From assembly GCF_024661895.1 (NCBI RefSeq), contig NZ_CP102453.1, forward strand, positions 1,364,001 to 1,428,000: a stretch of 64,000 nucleotides of DNA. The letters are read 5' to 3'. The translations under genes and the position numbers were made by a program. The notes beneath the pieces are model-generated. The model had not been told where the DNA came from and did no database searches. It was given only the letters and a program-made list of their open reading frames with translations. Below are positions 27,220 through 36,893 of the stretch, one piece after another. Source of the stretch: Fundicoccus culcitae. Its GTDB lineage: Bacteria; Bacillota; Bacilli; Lactobacillales; Aerococcaceae. Position 1 is the first letter of the stretch. Each line of letters starts with the position of its first letter.

Positions 27220-27477
27220 AGATTCACTTACTTCTAAATAATCCTGTCACCTATCATCAACAAGTTTGCGCTATCAGTTAGACGACGTTTCTGTGTGGAT
27301 ACCATAAATAAGGCTATTCTGTCTTCTACTACCCGAGCAAATGACAGATTAAGGCTATTCTGTCTTCTGCTACCTGAGTAAATGACAGATTAAGGCTATT
27401 CTGTCTTCTGCTACCCGAGCAAATGACAGATTAACCGAATTCGACGCCCACTCCACTCATCAACTAAAATCAAAAAA
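27220..27477. repeat. Dispersed duplicated segment, copy with three 41-bp units (unoccupied IS site)
   Basis: GATTCACTTACTTCTAAATA through CACTCATCAACTAAAATC matches 46912-47079 nearly base for base and then continues with the sequence found right of the ISL3 element at 48634. Inside it, GGCTATTCTGTCTTCTRCTA plus CCGAGCAAATGACAGATTAA repeats at 27312, 27353 and 27394 (period 41); the other copy has one unit. Confidence 0.85.
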
Positions 27478-27512
27478 CCGCAGAAATCTCACTCACTTCG
27501 AGATTCCTGCGG
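27478..27512 (-). terminator. Terminator hairpin, copy 1 of a recurrent module
   Basis: Stem CCGCAGAAATCTC (27478-27490) with GAGATTCCTGCGG (27500-27512). On the minus strand it is followed by TTTTTTG, so it terminates transcription coming from the Fic locus. Near-identical hairpins are at 28876-28914 and 48648-48685. Confidence 0.82.
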
Positions 27513-27536
27513 TACTATAATTAACATACGACGCTG

Positions 27537-28766
27537 TTATTCTATCACCAGCAACATTTCTTCCGACAATTGATAAACCAAGGGCTTCTTTTTTACTAAA
27601 ACTAAATAACCTAATGTTTCTAATTGCTTGGTCACTTTGTCAATCTTACTTCTAGAAATTTTCCTTCCTTCCATGATTTCCGATAACCTTATGTTCGATA
27701 GCAATTCTTGTTCATCTTCAAATAACTGATTTTGGAAAAAATAAAATAAAATCCCTGATTCTTCTTCACTTAATTGTTGAGACTCAATAAATGATTCGGC
27801 CTTATCTAACTGCATTTTCAATAATTCTAATTGCCTTTTAATTATTTTTTGCCCATCGATGATTATCCTCATTAAATCGATAATAAAATGAGTTATCTCA
27901 CCATTATTTTTGGGATGCGACATTTCAGAAAAGGCTTTTTCATAGCGTGATTTATTCTCGTATACTGCTTACGATACGGATAATCCCGTATAAACGTCCA
28001 GTTTTCTTGATAAATAAATGGAAAGTAAAAATCTACCCATTCTCCCATTGCCATCATAAAAAGGATGAATATATTCAAAATAATAATGCGTTATTATCGC
28101 TTTAAATAGGAATGAAATATCATCCAAATTCATAAACTCAATTAATATTAACAGTTTTTGATGGATTCTATCTTCGGTTGGTTCACCTTGATGGATCTTT
28201 TTAGTACCTAAATCGCTCGTGATATAAACAGCTTCTTTTCTAAAAAGCTCCCCATCAGGTTTTGCTGTATCATCAATTTCATCTAACACAAGTTCATCGA
28301 AAATGGCCCTAAAATCATTTAAGGTATTTATTTTGATAATTTTCCCTTCAATAATAGCTTTATAAAGATTAACAATCCCACTAAATCTAATTTTTTTATC
28401 CGACATGACCGCTTTATTAATTTCTTTCCTAGTCGATTTTACCCCTTCAATATCATTGGTACTCTTTATTTCAGAAATTAACAAATTCATGATTATCTTG
28501 CTATGTGCACTGACAGGTAAATCATCACCAATCTCAACCAGTTCCTTACTGTTAATGAATATCTGTTCAATTAAAGGAAGCATATCCGCAATAGTTACAA
28601 AAAAAATATTGAATTCCTTATCCGTTATCCTAGCCTCTGTTTTTGTCGAAAAGAGATACATGGTTAGTTCGGTAATATAGGAAGACGGTGAATGAAATCT
28701 TTCCAAATAAATATCATCAAAATTGCCATAATCTTCATAACTAATAATTCTAAGTCTTTTATGCAC
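27537..28766 (-). pseudogene. Fic-domain protein broken by an in-frame ochre codon
   Basis: Two stretches, 27969-28766 (265 codons) and 27537-27923, are in the same frame, and only a TAA at 27969-27971 interrupts them: LDVYTGLSVS-stop-AVYENKSRYEKAFSEMSHPK. Fic/DUF4172-type homologues usually carry Tyr there, so a TAC/TAT to TAA change is likely. The full product would be about 409 residues: N-terminal helical region, the AMP-transferase motif HPFYDGNGRMGRF just before the break, and a C-terminal winged-helix domain (ESGILFYFFQNQLFEDEQEL onward). The TNDIEGVKSTRKEI stretch resembles the (S/T)xxxE(G/N) inhibitory helix. Start is GTG 28766 behind GGGGGTGGG. A sequencing error is possible. Confidence 0.85.
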
Positions 28767-29143
28767 AATCCCACCCCCTATTTTGATATTTACCCCATTT
28801 TATCAAAATACAAGTGATTTTTTAAATAAAATGCACTTATATTTTAATTTTCTCGCAAAATGTTAAAATATAAAAACCACAGAAATCCCCCTCACTTCGA
28901 GATTCCTGCGGTTTTATCTATCTAACTAAAATGTTTGCAGCGCTCGTTCAGCTTCAAATTTTAGTCTAGATTTTATGAGCATATTAATTTGCTTAGTCGA
29001 TTTAATGTTTTTGTTCTAGAATAGATTTCATTTAAATCATAATCTTCTAATAAGTAAATAAATAATTAAAAGGCATAAAACGAAAAATATATTCAGCCAT
29101 AAACGAAAAAAATCTAATGAAACGTTGATACGTTGACTTTACC
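28767..29143. other. Intergenic region, 377 bases
   Basis: AT-rich sequence with the Fic promoter side on the left, one terminator hairpin at 28876-28914, and no credible gene. A TTTTATCAAAATACAAGTG stretch at 28799-28817 flanks the Fic start. I see no further structure. Confidence 0.6.
28876..28914. terminator. Terminator hairpin, copy 2 of a recurrent module
   Basis: ACCACAGAAATC and GAGATTCCTGCGGT pair around CCCCCTCACTTC with T-runs on both sides (GGTTTTAT on plus, GGTTTTTATA on minus). It stands downstream of the minus-strand phosphoesterase gene, about 230 bases from its stop. Confidence 0.72.
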
Positions 29144-30034
29144 TCATAATTCATCATTAGTTACCGTATACGTTTTAATGTCTTGCGTATGCTGATTTAA
29201 TTCGATAATCCGAACCCCTCTAGTCAATTCACCATAGGTTTGATAGCCACTGACATTTCCGTACACTAAATGGATATCGTTAAATAAACCATCAAAATTA
29301 TTGTCGTGATCATGCCCCACAAACATCCCCCAAATCTCTGTATTAAGGAGCATATTCGCAAATAAACCTGTATTGATTGTGGGCGAAGAGATGCGTTCGT
29401 TGGTTTCTTTATTGACACCTGCTAAAATTTTATCTGTTGCCTGCCAATACTCTGGTAGTGGGATATGTTGAAAAACTAAATGCCGCTTGACATGGTCACC
29501 TTTTAAATAGGTATGGGCTGTTTTTCTAAACCATTCAACTTGTTCTGGTTGATTCCAATCATATTCACTCAAAGGCAGTGGGGAGGCGGCACCTGAATCT
29601 AAAACAAAGAGCGCATTTTGAATCTCAGTATTTGAAGCATCATAAATAGGAATCACATAATTTTCACGATCATCAAAGATGGCAATATCAACTTTTTCGG
29701 CTTTATTTTTAACCGTTTGATCAAATAACTGGCGTAAATCCGAGCGTGTAATGATTTCTTCGGTATCATGATTCCCAAAGGTAATAGCTACAGGAATATC
29801 ACTTTCATTAAAAATCTCAATAAATTTCTTAAAAACAATATCGGCGTCCTTAACCCCTTCCGACCATATAATATCGCCGGTATGAATAATCAAATCCACA
29901 TCTAGTTTGTGAATTGCACGTCTGACTAAATCAAATGTTTTTTCATCATCGGCATGAAATGGCATATTGCCAATATGTGTGTCCGTCATTTGTAATATTT
30001 TAAAAATACCATCTTTACGGTAATTTAATCGCAT
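29144..30034 (-). CDS. Calcineurin-like metallophosphoesterase
   Basis: The 296-residue protein shows all metal-binding blocks of the fold in order: TDTHIGN, HTGDIIWSEG, TFGNHDTEE, FQHIPLPEYW and VGHDHDNNF. This arrangement matches the purple-acid-phosphatase-like/Icc group found beside carbohydrate loci in Firmicutes. There is no signal peptide, so it acts in the cytoplasm; the substrate is not evident. I set the start at ATG 30032-30034, after GAGGTGG; a nine-codon longer version overlaps it. It lies downstream of the mannoside operon with a 118-base gap and may be its last gene. Confidence 0.85.
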   Translation of the reverse strand: MRLNYRKDGIFKILQMTDTHIGNMPFHADDEKTFDLVRRAIHKLDVDLIIHTGDIIWSEGVKDADIVFKKFIEIFNESDIPVAITFGNHDTEEIITRSDLRQLFDQTVKNKAEKVDIAIFDDRENYVIPIYDASNTEIQNALFVLDSGAASPLPLSEYDWNQPEQVEWFRKTAHTYLKGDHVKRHLVFQHIPLPEYWQATDKILAGVNKETNERISSPTINTGLFANMLLNTEIWGMFVGHDHDNNFDGLFNDIHLVYGNVSGYQTYGELTRGVRIIELNQHTQDIKTYTVTNDEL

Positions 30035-30151
30035 AATTCCACCTCTATAAAACACCTCCACGAACGTTTGTCCCTGGAGGTATTAATAATGAATATTAAA
30101 GTATCTTTTAACCTGAATAATTAGGATATTATCTTTTATAACAAAACTAGT

Positions 30152-31027
30152 TTATTTTTTATTATTAAAATTAATAACCGCACCAATTAAGTTTGCTTCA
30201 TTTTTAAATGAAGAAACTTCAATAGTTGGAAAATAAGGAAAATGATTTATTCGCTGATATAAATTATAAAATTCGTCTTCTATTCTCTCTTTAAAACCTT
30301 CCAGACTTGATACTCCCCCACCAATAATAATTTTATTGGGATTCAAAATGGTTGTAAGGTTATAAAGTCCAATAGTTAAGTAATAGTAGAATTTATCCAC
30401 TTCTATTTTAGCATCCTCATCACCATCTAATGCTAACTCAAAAATTTCTTCAGCTCTTACTTGATTATGTAAAAGTTGCTTTCTATCAGCATATCTTTTT
30501 TCCATTGCCACAGCAGTAGCTAATTCTCCAAAATTAAACTCTTCTCCATCAATAAGCATGAAACCAAATTCACCAGCATAATTGTTAAAACCATTAATAA
30601 TTTCATTATTAATAATTAGTGAACCACCTATGCCTGTGCCAAGTACAATAAATAAAATATTACTTTTATCTTCATCACTTTTTTGTGATATTTCAGCAAG
30701 AGCAGCACAATTTGCATCATTTTCAAACTCAACTGGTAAATGAAACATCTCTGTTAGCTCCTGATAAATAGGAAAATTATGTAAGTAATCAACTAAACTC
30801 TCACCTTCAATAACACCCTTCTCAGAATTTGGTGAACCAGGTACTGAGAAGGCCACTCCTTCAAGCGAATATTTTTTTTCGAAAGAAATTTTTGTTTCTA
30901 GCATTTTTTCTTTCAAAGTCTGCCAATTATCAGGAGTTTCAAATTTCCCACCATTCTTTATTGTGTCGTTATCCCAAACTCCAAATTTTATAAATGTGCC
31001 ACCAATATCAAAAACTAATAAAGCCAT
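30152..31027 (-). CDS. ROK-family sugar kinase
   Basis: A 291-residue ROK protein without a DNA-binding domain. The phosphate loop FDIGGTFIKFGVWD, the sugar site ENDANCAALAE, IVLGTGIGGSL and the adenosine motif IIIGGGVSSLEG are all present. The Cys-rich zinc loop of classical ROK proteins is absent (FGFMLIDGEEFNFGEL instead). In streptococcal mannoside loci, a ROK protein accompanies GH92 and GH125 genes, so mannose or ManNAc phosphorylation is likely here. It follows the GH92 gene by 62 bases. Confidence 0.85.
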   Translation of the reverse strand: MALLVFDIGGTFIKFGVWDNDTIKNGGKFETPDNWQTLKEKMLETKISFEKKYSLEGVAFSVPGSPNSEKGVIEGESLVDYLHNFPIYQELTEMFHLPVEFENDANCAALAEISQKSDEDKSNILFIVLGTGIGGSLIINNEIINGFNNYAGEFGFMLIDGEEFNFGELATAVAMEKRYADRKQLLHNQVRAEEIFELALDGDEDAKIEVDKFYYYLTIGLYNLTTILNPNKIIIGGGVSSLEGFKERIEDEFYNLYQRINHFPYFPTIEVSSFKNEANLIGAVINFNNKK

Positions 31028-31089
31028 ATACCCTCCTAAAAATAAGTATTATTATTAATAGTAAATTAACAACTAGTCTTTAACTTCCA

Positions 31090-33303
31090 TTAATCAATCC
31101 CATTATTATCCGTATTAAGAGAATATGGTAATTGATTTTCACTATAATCTTTCTCGTTAGGTAACAAGCTCAAATCAACATGAAAATCTCCACCATTCAA
31201 AATGGTATCATGAGTTAAATACAATCGACTATAATCTTCACCATTTAACTTCATATTTTTAATAAACTGATTTTGTACTTTATGGTTTGTAGTCCTAATG
31301 GTAAATACATTACCATTTGGTAAATTCAAACAAATTTTATCAAATTGTGGGATCCCAATTACATATTGATTCGTTCCAGGTGTTACAGGATAAAAACCAA
31401 TTGTGCTAAAAATATACCAACCCGATAAACTGCCATTATCTTCATCACCAGGATAGCCATCTATACTTGAAGAAAATAATTGTTCACAAATTTGTCTTAC
31501 TATTAGTTGAGTATATTCGGGTTTTCCTACATATACATATAAATACGGGAGATGAAATCCTGGCTGATTAGAAATTCCTATTTGTCCAAATCCATTTATT
31601 GCAAGCTCTGATATTTCATTATATTCCTTGCCGTCTTTACTTAATGTATAAGTTGGCTCGCTATTGGCTAGATCAAGTAGATGATTTTTAAAGTTGTCTT
31701 TGCCTTCAAACAAAGTAATTAAATCAGCAAAATTATGAAACACCGCAAGACTCGATACCCAAGGACTTGCTTCCACATATTCTCTTGACCAATCATCCGG
31801 AGAAAAAGGCTCAATAAAATTACCATTTTCATCTTTTCCTCTAAAAAAACCACTATCCTTATCAAACAGGTTTCGATAATTTAAAGACTTTTCTCTATAG
31901 AGCATTTGAGTTTCTTTATCACCAATCAATTTTGCTAATTGACTAATAGAAAAATCACTGTAAGAATTATCTAAGGTCTGGTTTACACTACCTTCCTCAT
32001 TTATCGATACATATCCATATTTTTTAGTATCGGAAACTCCTCTCCTACCAAAATGAATATCTTCAGATTCAATCTCCGCTTCTTTAATCAATGCATTCAT
32101 AAAAAACTTAATTTGCTCTTCGTCAATTAGCCCTTTTACTGCTGCATCGGCAATAACCGCACTTACATGCGTTCCAGGCATTAATCCACGCTCATCTGGG
32201 CTTAACCATTTAGGTAAATGCGTAGTAGATTCATAAAAATTTTGAATACCTTCCAAAACATCTCTATAGAGATCAGGCAAAATAATTGAATACAACGGAA
32301 AAGTAGTTCTATAAGCATCCCAAAAACCAATGTTTGTGAAATATTTTCCTTTTTTTACAATTTGGTTGTATATATCAAAATGAATTGGGGATTCATTTTT
32401 ATCAATCTCATAGAAAGTTTGCGGGAACAAGAAAATCCTGTATAAATAATAATTAAAATCATCAACTTTTTGATTATTATTATCATATACCTGAATTTTA
32501 TTAAGTAATTCGTTCCATTCAGATTCATTATCATTTATTAATTGGTCGCTGTTTTTATTTAATACTTCTGTTTCTAAATTACGTATTGCTAATTCTTGCG
32601 AAATGAAAGAAGTTCCTAATGAAAATTCAATGTCTTTCATTTTAGTATCAAATTTTATATATAGAGACTTACAAGTGGTTGTTAAACCTTTAGACAATGA
32701 ATCGGATAATTTATTTTCAGAATTAAATTGAAAAACATCAAAATTAATATCGCCAAAATCTAATGCTAAAAAGAAATTCAAAATTGATTTATCCTTATTT
32801 ACAGTATGTGTTAATTTTATAAATAATTTATTATCAAATTCATCACAGATTACTTCGGCACCATTTTCTGTTTGTATTATTAACCCTAATTCATCATCAC
32901 TATAATTTGTTAAATTGAACTTTGCTCCTCGCTTAGATGGTACTAAAGAAAACCTTAGGCGATATCTGTAAAGAAACATAGACATAAAGTGTGGTTTAAA
33001 AATAGCATCATCTATATCGTATGAACTTTGGTTAATTTCTAGGTCTGACACTTTAGGTTCTTTAGTAATTGGTGAAAATAAAACTTTACAATAATCACCC
33101 ATCCATGGACTCGGTTGATGGGTAAGTCGTATACCCTGAAATAGAGGAAGTGTTGGATCAAAAAACCAATTAGAATCGTTTTGATTTTGTACTGCAAAAT
33201 AATTCATCCCAAATGGCACACCCGTATAAGGTAAAGTGTTTCCGTTTGACAGTTCTTCTCTATTAAATGTGCCATGTCTTGTATCTACTTTATTGATATC
33301 CAT
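31090..33303 (-). CDS. GH92 alpha-mannosidase (copy 1)
   Basis: The 737-residue protein carries the GH92 layout: an N-terminal beta-sandwich (DTRHGTFNREELSNGNTLPY, LTHQPSPWMGDY) and an (alpha/alpha)6 barrel with NIGFWDAYRTTFPLYS, SPDERGLMPGTHVSAVIADA and GYPGDEDNGSLSGWYIFS. These are Ca-dependent exo-alpha-mannosidases, most often alpha-1,2 specific. No signal peptide is present, which differs from the secreted Bacteroides enzymes and implies trimming of imported oligosaccharides in the cytoplasm. ATG at 33301-33303 follows GGAGGTAATA. Its paralogue is at 40029-42245. Confidence 0.92.
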   Translation of the reverse strand: MDINKVDTRHGTFNREELSNGNTLPYTGVPFGMNYFAVQNQNDSNWFFDPTLPLFQGIRLTHQPSPWMGDYCKVLFSPITKEPKVSDLEINQSSYDIDDAIFKPHFMSMFLYRYRLRFSLVPSKRGAKFNLTNYSDDELGLIIQTENGAEVICDEFDNKLFIKLTHTVNKDKSILNFFLALDFGDINFDVFQFNSENKLSDSLSKGLTTTCKSLYIKFDTKMKDIEFSLGTSFISQELAIRNLETEVLNKNSDQLINDNESEWNELLNKIQVYDNNNQKVDDFNYYLYRIFLFPQTFYEIDKNESPIHFDIYNQIVKKGKYFTNIGFWDAYRTTFPLYSIILPDLYRDVLEGIQNFYESTTHLPKWLSPDERGLMPGTHVSAVIADAAVKGLIDEEQIKFFMNALIKEAEIESEDIHFGRRGVSDTKKYGYVSINEEGSVNQTLDNSYSDFSISQLAKLIGDKETQMLYREKSLNYRNLFDKDSGFFRGKDENGNFIEPFSPDDWSREYVEASPWVSSLAVFHNFADLITLFEGKDNFKNHLLDLANSEPTYTLSKDGKEYNEISELAINGFGQIGISNQPGFHLPYLYVYVGKPEYTQLIVRQICEQLFSSSIDGYPGDEDNGSLSGWYIFSTIGFYPVTPGTNQYVIGIPQFDKICLNLPNGNVFTIRTTNHKVQNQFIKNMKLNGEDYSRLYLTHDTILNGGDFHVDLSLLPNEKDYSENQLPYSLNTDNNGID

Positions 33304-33339
33304 TATTACCTCCAAAGTTTATAGACTTCTTACTTTAAA

Positions 33340-34599
33340 TTATATTTGTAATCCACAATAATCTAAAACTAGTTCACAAAACATTGAATTTCCCCATGAA
33401 AACCATTCTCTGGTATATTGGCTCGCGTCATCTTTATGAAAAGATTCGTGAACTTGCAATGTATCATTATCATTAGATGCTATTTTTTTAATTTGATTTA
33501 ATTTAAAATCTCTATCACTGGTAGTAAGCCCTTCTACTGCTATTGATAATGGCCAAATATGATTATCAGGTGTATGGGGACTTCCAACTCCTGATGCCTT
33601 ACTACCTTCAAAAAAATATGGATTACTTTTACTTAGAATAAAGGAACGAGTATTCAAATAGATCTCATTATTTTCATCTAAATCAGATAACAAAGGAATA
33701 GACAATAAACTTGGCATATTACTATCATCCATTAATAATTGATTTCCTAAACCATCAACTTCATAAGCAAAAATTTTTTCTCCATTTGGTAATACGGCTA
33801 TTCCAAAAGAATTAATTCCTTGTTTTATACTTTGATATAATCTTTCTATCTTTAACAATAAACTACTATCCATATTATTATGACTGATTATTTCTTTTAA
33901 TATTGTTAAACACCGTAAAGCAAAAAGATTCCCTGGTATATTAAAGTGATACTCACATGGATCATCACTCGGTCTAAAACCACTCCATATCATTTCGGTA
34001 TCTTCCGTTTTTGAACCTTTACCCTTATTTGACAAATAATCTGTTTCAGGTCGATAAAAATAATACTCCGATTTGCTTTCATGTTTTTGTTCAATTTCCC
34101 ATATATCCAAAATTAAATCTATTGTTTTCCAATACTCACCCGAAAAAACTGAATTATCATCAGTTATTTTCCAATACTGATAAGAAAGTAGAATTGGAAA
34201 ACAATGTGAATCTAGTTCAAATTTTCTTTCCCAAACTATTGGTTTTTGTTGTGGTAGATCTTCATCCCATCTATTTGAGTTTGGCGCTTCATTAAAAGCA
34301 TTAGCATAAGGATCAATCGAAATATAATAAAATTGTTTTTTAATTAATTTAAAAACTAGTTCTTTGATGTCTGCATATTTATTTATGAAAGGTAAATATG
34401 GTCTTATTTGGCAGGCAGAATCTCTTAACCACATTGCTGGAATATCACCTGTTAAAACAAACACAGAATCATCATCTAAAATTTTGATAGTGTTTACTAG
34501 TGCATCATCATAGACATTATTGAATAATTCTTTTATTTTTGTATCTTCAAAATTTTTAGATACAATTGTTTGTGCTTCTAATACCATATTGTGTTGCAT
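33340..34599 (-). CDS. GH125 exo-alpha-1,6-mannosidase
   Basis: The 419-residue protein matches the metal-independent GH125 family: VFVLTGDIPAMWLRDSACQI near the N-terminus, WEDLPQQ-like substrate loop (SNRWDEDLPQQKPIVWERK), MIWSGFRPSDDPCEYHFNIPGN with the acid residues, and SPHTPDNHIWPLSI near the end. GH125 enzymes of S. pneumoniae and C. perfringens remove alpha-1,6-mannose from N-glycan fragments, which complements the alpha-1,2 cleavage by GH92. No signal peptide. It lies 37 bases upstream of GH92 copy 1 and is co-transcribed. Confidence 0.92.
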   Translation of the reverse strand: MQHNMVLEAQTIVSKNFEDTKIKELFNNVYDDALVNTIKILDDDSVFVLTGDIPAMWLRDSACQIRPYLPFINKYADIKELVFKLIKKQFYYISIDPYANAFNEAPNSNRWDEDLPQQKPIVWERKFELDSHCFPILLSYQYWKITDDNSVFSGEYWKTIDLILDIWEIEQKHESKSEYYFYRPETDYLSNKGKGSKTEDTEMIWSGFRPSDDPCEYHFNIPGNLFALRCLTILKEIISHNNMDSSLLLKIERLYQSIKQGINSFGIAVLPNGEKIFAYEVDGLGNQLLMDDSNMPSLLSIPLLSDLDENNEIYLNTRSFILSKSNPYFFEGSKASGVGSPHTPDNHIWPLSIAVEGLTTSDRDFKLNQIKKIASNDNDTLQVHESFHKDDASQYTREWFSWGNSMFCELVLDYCGLQI

Positions 34600-34664
34600 T
34601 TTAGACTCCTTATTTACTTCAAATATTTTTATTACTAATCTTCTCTCTTGAAATATTTATCTTT

Positions 34665-36302
34665 TCATTCGTCTACTAGCATTAATTTTAATTCATTTCG
34701 AATGTCTGTAAGATTTTCTAAGATCTTACCATGAGTATTAAAATCCAAATCCGGTAACTTTCCATTGATTACTCTCAAAACACTATCTTTTCCGATATAC
34801 TTCTCTGATAATGTACAAATTCTAATATCTTGAAATGCCTCAAATATTAATTTCAATCTAATAGAAGGATATACTGTGTAATCTGGGCCTGGGTAGACTA
34901 CGAAAGCATCTCCAGCTGGAAGCTCATCTTCTCCACCAAAATTTTCGAAACTATCTATGAATTTTTTTGACAATTCAGTAAACCAGTAATTATACCCCCA
35001 ATGTAAGAATCCTTTAATATCATATCTATACATCTGTAATCCAATTATTTGTGTTCTTCGCGGGTATTGGTCAACGTAACGATTACTTACTTTATTATTA
35101 TGAACCCCACAATAATAGCACCAAATATTCTTTACATCTTCTGAAATAAATTTATCAATTGAAGGAGTACCAACAATAGGGATATCAACTAAATTTTGTT
35201 CATAATAAATAAATTCAGAAAGTGCATCAATATATTTTACGTTATGTAAATTTTCTGAAATTATTTTTTTGCCAGATTGATAATTAGTTACTGAATCATT
35301 ATTTGGTTCATCAGAAATATGTATAAAAGCATGATTTATCCAACCATTTTCTACAATCCATTTATCTAATTCTGGCAAAAATTTCCTTAAAAACACTCTA
35401 TAACTATCTGAATCATAGGGTACATGCCATCCAAACTCTTTTACATCCTTACCATTCTCTGAAACAATAATTTTAGGAGTAAATTTTGCACCCCATTGTG
35501 TAAAGAATGGAGGAAATTCTATATTCTCTATACCAATTCTTTTAAGCATATTTGACCATTTTGTTAAATTAGAAAAATCAAAAAAATATTCTCCCTTAAT
35601 TTTTTTAACATTGATTAATTGAATAGTTTGTCGTTCCTCATTTTCCTCAGTATCCAGAGCAGGTGTGAAAATTGGTGTTAGAACCATATTTTGCGAATGA
35701 TCATATGCTAATTTAATATAGTTTTCTACCACATACCAATATTCTTCTGAAAAAGGATTAATATTGTAATATTGACATAAAGAGTCAGTGTGTAACCATT
35801 CTGTATGATAAATATTACTTTTCGGTAATATTTTGTCGATAACCTTAGTTTTAAATGTTATTTCTTCTTTTTTCGAGAACGAAGTAAGGTTAAAAATTAT
35901 TTTTATATCTTGTTTTGTATAAAAATCTAAAGATTTAATTGATAGCCAAAAGGTTGTCCATTCATTTTTTTTAATTTCTATTGACCCAGACAAGTTTATC
36001 TTTTTCAGTCTATCTGGATATAAATTATCAGAATTAATTATATGATCCTCATCAATTTGCTCATCAATAATATTTTTAGGTTTCACAAATTCCACCAAAT
36101 ACAAATTAGTATAATTTTTAATTTCACTGTTCAATTCATACATAATTTCATAACTATCTAAATCTGTTTCAATTGGTGGTATTACAATTTGTAAATTTAA
36201 TTCTTCACCTTGCAAAATATACTCTGGAACAGTTTTACTATTATTATTGATAGGCCCATTTTTTAAAATTACGTCTAATACATTTGTAAAGTATGGCTTC
36301 AT
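34665..36302 (-). CDS. DUF4091 glycoside hydrolase-like protein (GH123-related)
   Basis: A 545-residue protein with an N-terminal beta-rich domain (to about 160) and a TIM-barrel-like DUF4091 domain: TEWLHTDSLCQYYNINPFSE, HAFIHISDEPNNDSV, GFLHWGYNYWF and a final PGPDYTVYPSIRLKLIFEAF. The Asp-Glu pair of HISDEP fits the active site of GH123-like N-acetylgalactosaminidases. It has no signal peptide. Related sequence forms the N-terminal half of the fusion at 58832-61879, and the WGYNYW block corresponds to WAYDSW there. Position within the mannoside operon suggests action on imported host glycans. Confidence 0.75.
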   Translation of the reverse strand: MKPYFTNVLDVILKNGPINNNSKTVPEYILQGEELNLQIVIPPIETDLDSYEIMYELNSEIKNYTNLYLVEFVKPKNIIDEQIDEDHIINSDNLYPDRLKKINLSGSIEIKKNEWTTFWLSIKSLDFYTKQDIKIIFNLTSFSKKEEITFKTKVIDKILPKSNIYHTEWLHTDSLCQYYNINPFSEEYWYVVENYIKLAYDHSQNMVLTPIFTPALDTEENEERQTIQLINVKKIKGEYFFDFSNLTKWSNMLKRIGIENIEFPPFFTQWGAKFTPKIIVSENGKDVKEFGWHVPYDSDSYRVFLRKFLPELDKWIVENGWINHAFIHISDEPNNDSVTNYQSGKKIISENLHNVKYIDALSEFIYYEQNLVDIPIVGTPSIDKFISEDVKNIWCYYCGVHNNKVSNRYVDQYPRRTQIIGLQMYRYDIKGFLHWGYNYWFTELSKKFIDSFENFGGEDELPAGDAFVVYPGPDYTVYPSIRLKLIFEAFQDIRICTLSEKYIGKDSVLRVINGKLPDLDFNTHGKILENLTDIRNELKLMLVDE

Positions 36303-36332
36303 GTATTTGTCCTTTCGATAATATATATAAAA

Positions 36333-36890
36333 TTAATTATGAATTAATTTTATTTTTGCATTATTACATATAATAACAATTAATTTAATATTAATTCCTA
36401 ACGAAATTATAATTGAAGCAGGTGCCAAATATGTAATAAACAAAGTAAGTAAAAAAAATACAAAGTAACCTGCCCACTTCAATGGACTAGTATAGAATAA
36501 TACTAAGCCTTTTTTTATAATTTCTTTAAACTCAAAATTATCGCTTGTTGCTGTCAAGTATAAAATTGAGTTAGACAATCCTACCACTACTATTGCAATT
36601 ATTAAAAGAAGACCTATCGTTATACCTTTTATTAAATCAGGATATGTTGGTAGTAAATATAAATTTAACAAGATGATTGACAAAACTAATATCAAGAATA
36701 CTCCAATAACTAAAGAGACTAAAATTTTCTTCTTGTCAATTAATTTAAATTCACCTTCTATATCATATTCAATTGCTAAAATCGCAGAATATGGGAAAAA
36801 AACTATTGTGATTAATCCACAAATAAGTATTAAACTAAGTGCAATAATATCCATAATTTGATTTAGAATTAATTCTAAGTATTTTCTCAT
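36333..36890 (-). CDS. DUF624 (YesL-like) membrane protein
   Basis: A 185-residue protein with about five transmembrane helices (11-35, 50-75, 82-110, 135-155, 160-180) and the LSLILICGLITIVFFPYSAI opening of DUF624/YesL proteins. Such proteins are almost always encoded next to CUT1-type sugar ABC permeases; their role is not known. The gene starts four bases after the permease stop, so it belongs to the transporter operon. Confidence 0.75.
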   Translation of the reverse strand: MRKYLELILNQIMDIIALSLILICGLITIVFFPYSAILAIEYDIEGEFKLIDKKKILVSLVIGVFLILVLSIILLNLYLLPTYPDLIKGITIGLLLIIAIVVVGLSNSILYLTATSDNFEFKEIIKKGLVLFYTSPLKWAGYFVFFLLTLFITYLAPASIIISLGINIKLIVIICNNAKIKLIHN

Positions 36891-36893
36891 AGA

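Larger units (their letters stand above)
26786..27536. other. Non-coding region with duplicated segment and 41-bp repeats
   Basis: About 750 bases without a gene. The first 340 are AT-rich and should hold the pglE promoter. At 27135-27185 AAGTGGAATAA and TTATTCCACTT form one long palindrome, of which a weaker relative lies at 62075-62106. From about 27220 to 27515 the sequence repeats a segment also found around 46912-48690, ending in a terminator. Confidence 0.75.

Noticed and set aside
27893-28078. Separate 61-codon frame spanning the gap between the Fic halves, suggesting a frameshift
   Set aside because: The two Fic halves are already in the same frame and the intervening 15 codons match the expected Fic sequence, so a nonsense change explains the break without a frameshift.
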